Assembly (NCBI GenBank): GCA_964594985.1
Contig: CAZQNQ010000022.1
Coordinates: 34,270-98,269, forward strand
Length of the DNA stretch: 64,000 nucleotides
Direction of reading: 5' to 3'
DNA from: JADLHS01 sp964594985
GTDB taxonomy: Bacteria; Verrucomicrobiota; Verrucomicrobiia; Limisphaerales; JADLHS01
Program-made: the position numbers and the translations under genes
In this document: positions 61,763 through 64,000 of the stretch, piece by piece
Numbering within the stretch: the stretch's first letter is position 1
Layout of the letters: each line of letters begins with the position of its first letter
Notes under the pieces: model-generated
The model's input: only the letters and a program-made list of their open reading frames with translations
Told to the model about the DNA's origin: nothing
The model's database searches: none

Positions 61763-61915
61763 TTAGGCTCCATTCCTGGATGCTTCGGCCAATGTGTACT
61801 CACGATAATGATCTGACAACTTCTCCAATGCCTGATGATCAATACCTACGATGCCCACCATGACGCGGCTGCTCGCCGCACCGAGATCCACCGCCAGATA
61901 AACTTTCTTTGCCAT
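61763..61915 (-). pseudogene. N-terminal fragment of an FGGY sugar kinase (rhamnulokinase-like)
   Basis: ATG 61915 begins MAKKVYLAVDLGAASSRVMV, the typical opening of rhamnulokinase-type FGGY kinases (phosphate-binding VDLGAxSxR), but the frame loses similarity after about 22 residues and stops after 50. It follows the permease gene by 23 bases, so the original pair was probably permease-kinase. The rest is missing, probably deleted together with insertion of the neighbouring element. Confidence 0.75.
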
Positions 61916-61938
61916 CGTGTTCTCTGATGGATTCTGGA

Positions 61939-63507
61939 TCAGTGCCCGACGATACCTTTCAGACCGACAATACCTTCCGTCTTGCTGAGCCGCGACCAGA
62001 GGAATCCATAACCCGCAATGAAGAGGAAGCATGCGAGCGGCATCCAAAAGCTCACGGACATGTTATAGACGTCACCGAGATGGCCCATGAGCTTCGGCAT
62101 GAGTGCGCCGCCTGTGATGGACATGACGATGAACGCAGAAGCTTTTTTTTTCGATTGGGCGCCCAAGCCGTGAATGCCCAGGGCAAATATAGTTGGGAAC
62201 ATCACCGACATGAAGAAGAAGCTCAGGAACACAGCAGCCACTGAAAGCCAGCCGACCTTCATGACCACAACGCCGCAGAGCAGGACGTTGAGGAAGGCAT
62301 AAGTGCCCAGCACGCGATGCGCCGGGAATTTGTTGATGACCAGCGAGCCAACGAACCGACCGGCGCAGAACAAAACGAATCCCACATAACCCAGCAGCCG
62401 CGTTGCGCCCTTTTCATTCACGAACCAAGCACCATCACGCAGCACCGCGTTGCCCCCGATCAACCAACCCTCGGCAAACTCCTTGGAAACGGGCGGCATC
62501 TCCGCAATAACGTAGTTTATGAAGAAGCTGAAGATGCCCGCCTGCGCGGCCACGTAAAAAAATTGCGCCAGCGTGGCGGACGAAAAATGCGGATGCGCCC
62601 AGATACTGTGGGAGGAAAGCTTTTTGGTAGCAGGTATCAGCGCCAATGCCGCTAGTCCAAGCAGCCCACCGACCAGCAGCGGCACAAGCCGATTGGTTTG
62701 GACCATGCTCACGTTGCACGCAGGCAGGATCAACTCTAGGATCATGTACGCGGCAAACGCCAGCACCGCAACGTTGAACACCATCAACACATAGTTAAGT
62801 ACCGGATTCACTTTGCGCTCGGCGGGCGAGGTCGGGGCTTCCTTCATTTTATCATCAGTGTGATAGACGTCTTCAACGTTGATGTCGGGCACTTTGGCAA
62901 AGAAAAAGATGACTGCGATGACCAATACGACCACCCCGGTGGCGACGTAAGGAATGTACAACTGGCCGTGGGCGACTTCGACGCCGCCTTCAGAGTAAAA
63001 ATAGTAACCGCCAACAATTGGACCAAGAATCCAGCCAATGCCGTTGAAGGATTGCGCCAAATTGATGCGGGTCGGGCCGCGCTCCTTTGGGCCCAGCACC
63101 GTGGTGTAGGGATTGGCGACAGTTTCCAATACGGTCAATCCCATCGCGATGAGGCATACACCCAAGAGGAATGCCCAGAACTGGGAAATCCTGGTCGCCG
63201 GCAGAAACCAGAATCCGCCCACGGCTACGAGCAGCAGGCCAAGGATTATGCCATACTTGTAGCCCAGCCGCCGCGTGAGCAATCCCGCAGGCAAGGCCAT
63301 GATGGTGTAGCCCATGTAGTGCGCGAATTGCACCCAAGCCGATTGCGCCTTGGTAAGGTGCAATTGGTCCTGAAAGTGTTTATCCATCACATCGATCATC
63401 CCGTTGCAGAAGCCCCAAAGCAGAAACAGCAAGGTGACGAGAATAAAGGTGAAGGTCATATTTTTGCCGTCATCGGTGACGAACAAACTTTTCCTGGAAT
63501 TTATCAT
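61939..63507 (-). CDS. L-fucose permease-like sugar:H+ symporter (MFS)
   Basis: 522 residues, longer than the usual 430-440. Twelve hydrophobic helices. FILVTLLFLLWGFCNGMIDV, LPAGLLTRRLGYKYGIILGL, LETVANPYTTVLGPKERGPT and RINLAQSFNGIGWILGPIVG are hallmarks of the FucP family. Fucose or a related deoxysugar is likely but not proven. The gene is complete, while its neighbours (GH95 fragment upstream, kinase fragment downstream) are broken. Confidence 0.85.
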   Translation of the reverse strand: MINSRKSLFVTDDGKNMTFTFILVTLLFLLWGFCNGMIDVMDKHFQDQLHLTKAQSAWVQFAHYMGYTIMALPAGLLTRRLGYKYGIILGLLLVAVGGFWFLPATRISQFWAFLLGVCLIAMGLTVLETVANPYTTVLGPKERGPTRINLAQSFNGIGWILGPIVGGYYFYSEGGVEVAHGQLYIPYVATGVVVLVIAVIFFFAKVPDINVEDVYHTDDKMKEAPTSPAERKVNPVLNYVLMVFNVAVLAFAAYMILELILPACNVSMVQTNRLVPLLVGGLLGLAALALIPATKKLSSHSIWAHPHFSSATLAQFFYVAAQAGIFSFFINYVIAEMPPVSKEFAEGWLIGGNAVLRDGAWFVNEKGATRLLGYVGFVLFCAGRFVGSLVINKFPAHRVLGTYAFLNVLLCGVVVMKVGWLSVAAVFLSFFFMSVMFPTIFALGIHGLGAQSKKKASAFIVMSITGGALMPKLMGHLGDVYNMSVSFWMPLACFLFIAGYGFLWSRLSKTEGIVGLKGIVGH

Positions 63508-63605
63508 GGCTTGGGCGTTGGGATTCTGGTTGCGGAAATCAAATCATGCCCTGTCGTAGAGCGGTCCGTAATTCGTACATGCGCGCGAATCAGCGCCTTC
63601 CAAGT

Positions 63606-63791
63606 CTACAGTGCCGGGAGCAGATCAATCGCGCCAAGATGCGGCTGCACAAGCATTTTGCTGATGCCAGACGTAACTGCGAAGTTGCCCTGGAACAACG
63701 GATGAGCGTCAAAGCGATTTGCACCGTCCCTCCGCCTCGTGAACCGCCCTTGGGCGGAGTCAATTGTATCGTCAGCAATCGGTAGGCGCAT
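63606..63791 (-). pseudogene. C-terminal fragment of a GH95-like alpha-L-fucosidase
   Basis: On the reverse strand, NRFDAHPLFQGNFAVTSGIS followed by KMLVQPHLGAIDLLPAL aligns with the conserved C-terminal block of GH95 enzymes (N-x-F-x-HPPFQIDGNFG-x-(T/S)-(S/A)-G ... LLPALP), with two residues lost. A stop at 63606-63608 ends the frame where the family would continue; a following frame keeps a weak (C-x-x-Y-G) match. Upstream is unrelated. Confidence 0.65.
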
Positions 63792-63792
63792 T

Positions 63793-63975
63793 CTACATCC
63801 AACGCACGCGATTATAGATTAGTTTTCCAGCCGAGCCCACGGCCTCGCCGGGCCCGTGGGAAAACTCCACACCCTTCTTCACCTTGGCCGCGCAGAAAAT
63901 TCGGCGCACACCGCTCACTTCGAGACGAGCAAGGCCATTACTCTTATTCCATGGAGACAGCACTGCATCGGCCCT
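63793..63975 (-). other. Unidentified open frame at the window edge
   Basis: 60 codons on the reverse strand from an upstream in-frame stop (63978-63976) to a stop at 63793. The translated segment (LARLEVSGVRRIFCAAKVKK, then FSHGPGEAVGSAGKLIYNRV) lacks a start. A strong hairpin, GTTTTCC...CCCACGG against CCGTGGGAAAAC, falls within it (about 63821-63870). It could be a decayed gene end or palindrome shadow. Confidence 0.3.
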
Positions 63976-64000
63976 TTATTGTTGGAGCATGTAGACGGCA

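Noticed and set aside
61636..61842. Reverse frame ending ELTPNQ after the IS element
   Set aside because: Considered as an integrase C-terminus because of the adjacent tRNA-like fragment, but no catalytic motif is visible.

Overview
The window comes from a GC-rich Gram-negative bacterial chromosome, most probably of the phylum Verrucomicrobiota (Pedosphaera/Limisphaerales-like). The reasons are: a pseudopilin-like segment with an H-x-DG signature in a giant membrane protein, two PEP-CTERM proteins, HPr kinase together with HPr and Enzyme I, outer-membrane genes (LptE-like, BamD-like, TonB-dependent receptor), and many intergenic spacers filled by long imperfect palindromes of types common in that group. 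The taxonomic call is inference; no rRNA gene is present.

Layout. 1-5.5 kb: 3' part of a giant internally duplicated beta-rich membrane protein. 5.6-8.9 kb: hprK, HPr, gatC, gatA. 9-14.8 kb: MsrB lipoprotein, zinc-ribbon protein, BamD-like and LptE-like proteins, a Ser/Thr kinase with an N-terminal zinc ribbon, signal peptidase I. 14.8-23.2 kb: AlkA-type glycosylase, EamA transporter, nadC, a Tat-exported Gfo/Idh/MocA oxidoreductase, nnr, adenylate kinase, fmt. 23.4-30.1 kb: a pair of lycopene-cyclase-domain-like membrane proteins, then TonB receptor, YfiR-like protein, CHASE8-type histidine kinase and LuxR-type regulator. 30.1-32.7 kb: tRNA-Leu(CAG) followed by an AT-richer, gene-poor stretch with one PEP-CTERM protein. 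32.7-44.6 kb: fabI, MFS transporter, glnD, an MntR/DtxR regulator, a Ycf46-like AAA ATPase, leuB, pgk, tpiA, secG. 44.6-48.7 kb: peptide ABC importer (binding protein and two permeases). 48.8-53.5 kb: TPR proteins, an attC-like site between two small reverse-strand genes, a 7TMR-HDED-like single-span protein, trpF. 53.5-60.9 kb: ptsI, a PEP-CTERM protein, MATE exporter, EamA transporter, Nudix hydrolase, tadA. 60.9-64 kb: a truncated IS1595-type element, a kinase fragment, an intact fucose-permease-like gene and a decayed GH95 fucosidase end, which together look like a deoxysugar-use locus in decay.

How the genes fit together. hprK, ptsH and ptsI give a phospho-relay with no sugar-specific EII component in view, which suggests a regulatory PTS. 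BamD/LptE-like proteins, SecG and LepB serve envelope export. The TonB-YfiR-CHASE8 kinase-regulator set looks like one envelope-sensing operon. The most unusual items are the duplicated giant protein with an inserted pseudopilin segment, the YfiR/CHASE8 module wired to a histidine kinase, the attC-like cassette arrangement, the lycopene-cyclase-like pair, and palindromic repeats that run into the 3' ends of two coding regions.

All family assignments come from reading motifs and overall sequence character; no database search was run.
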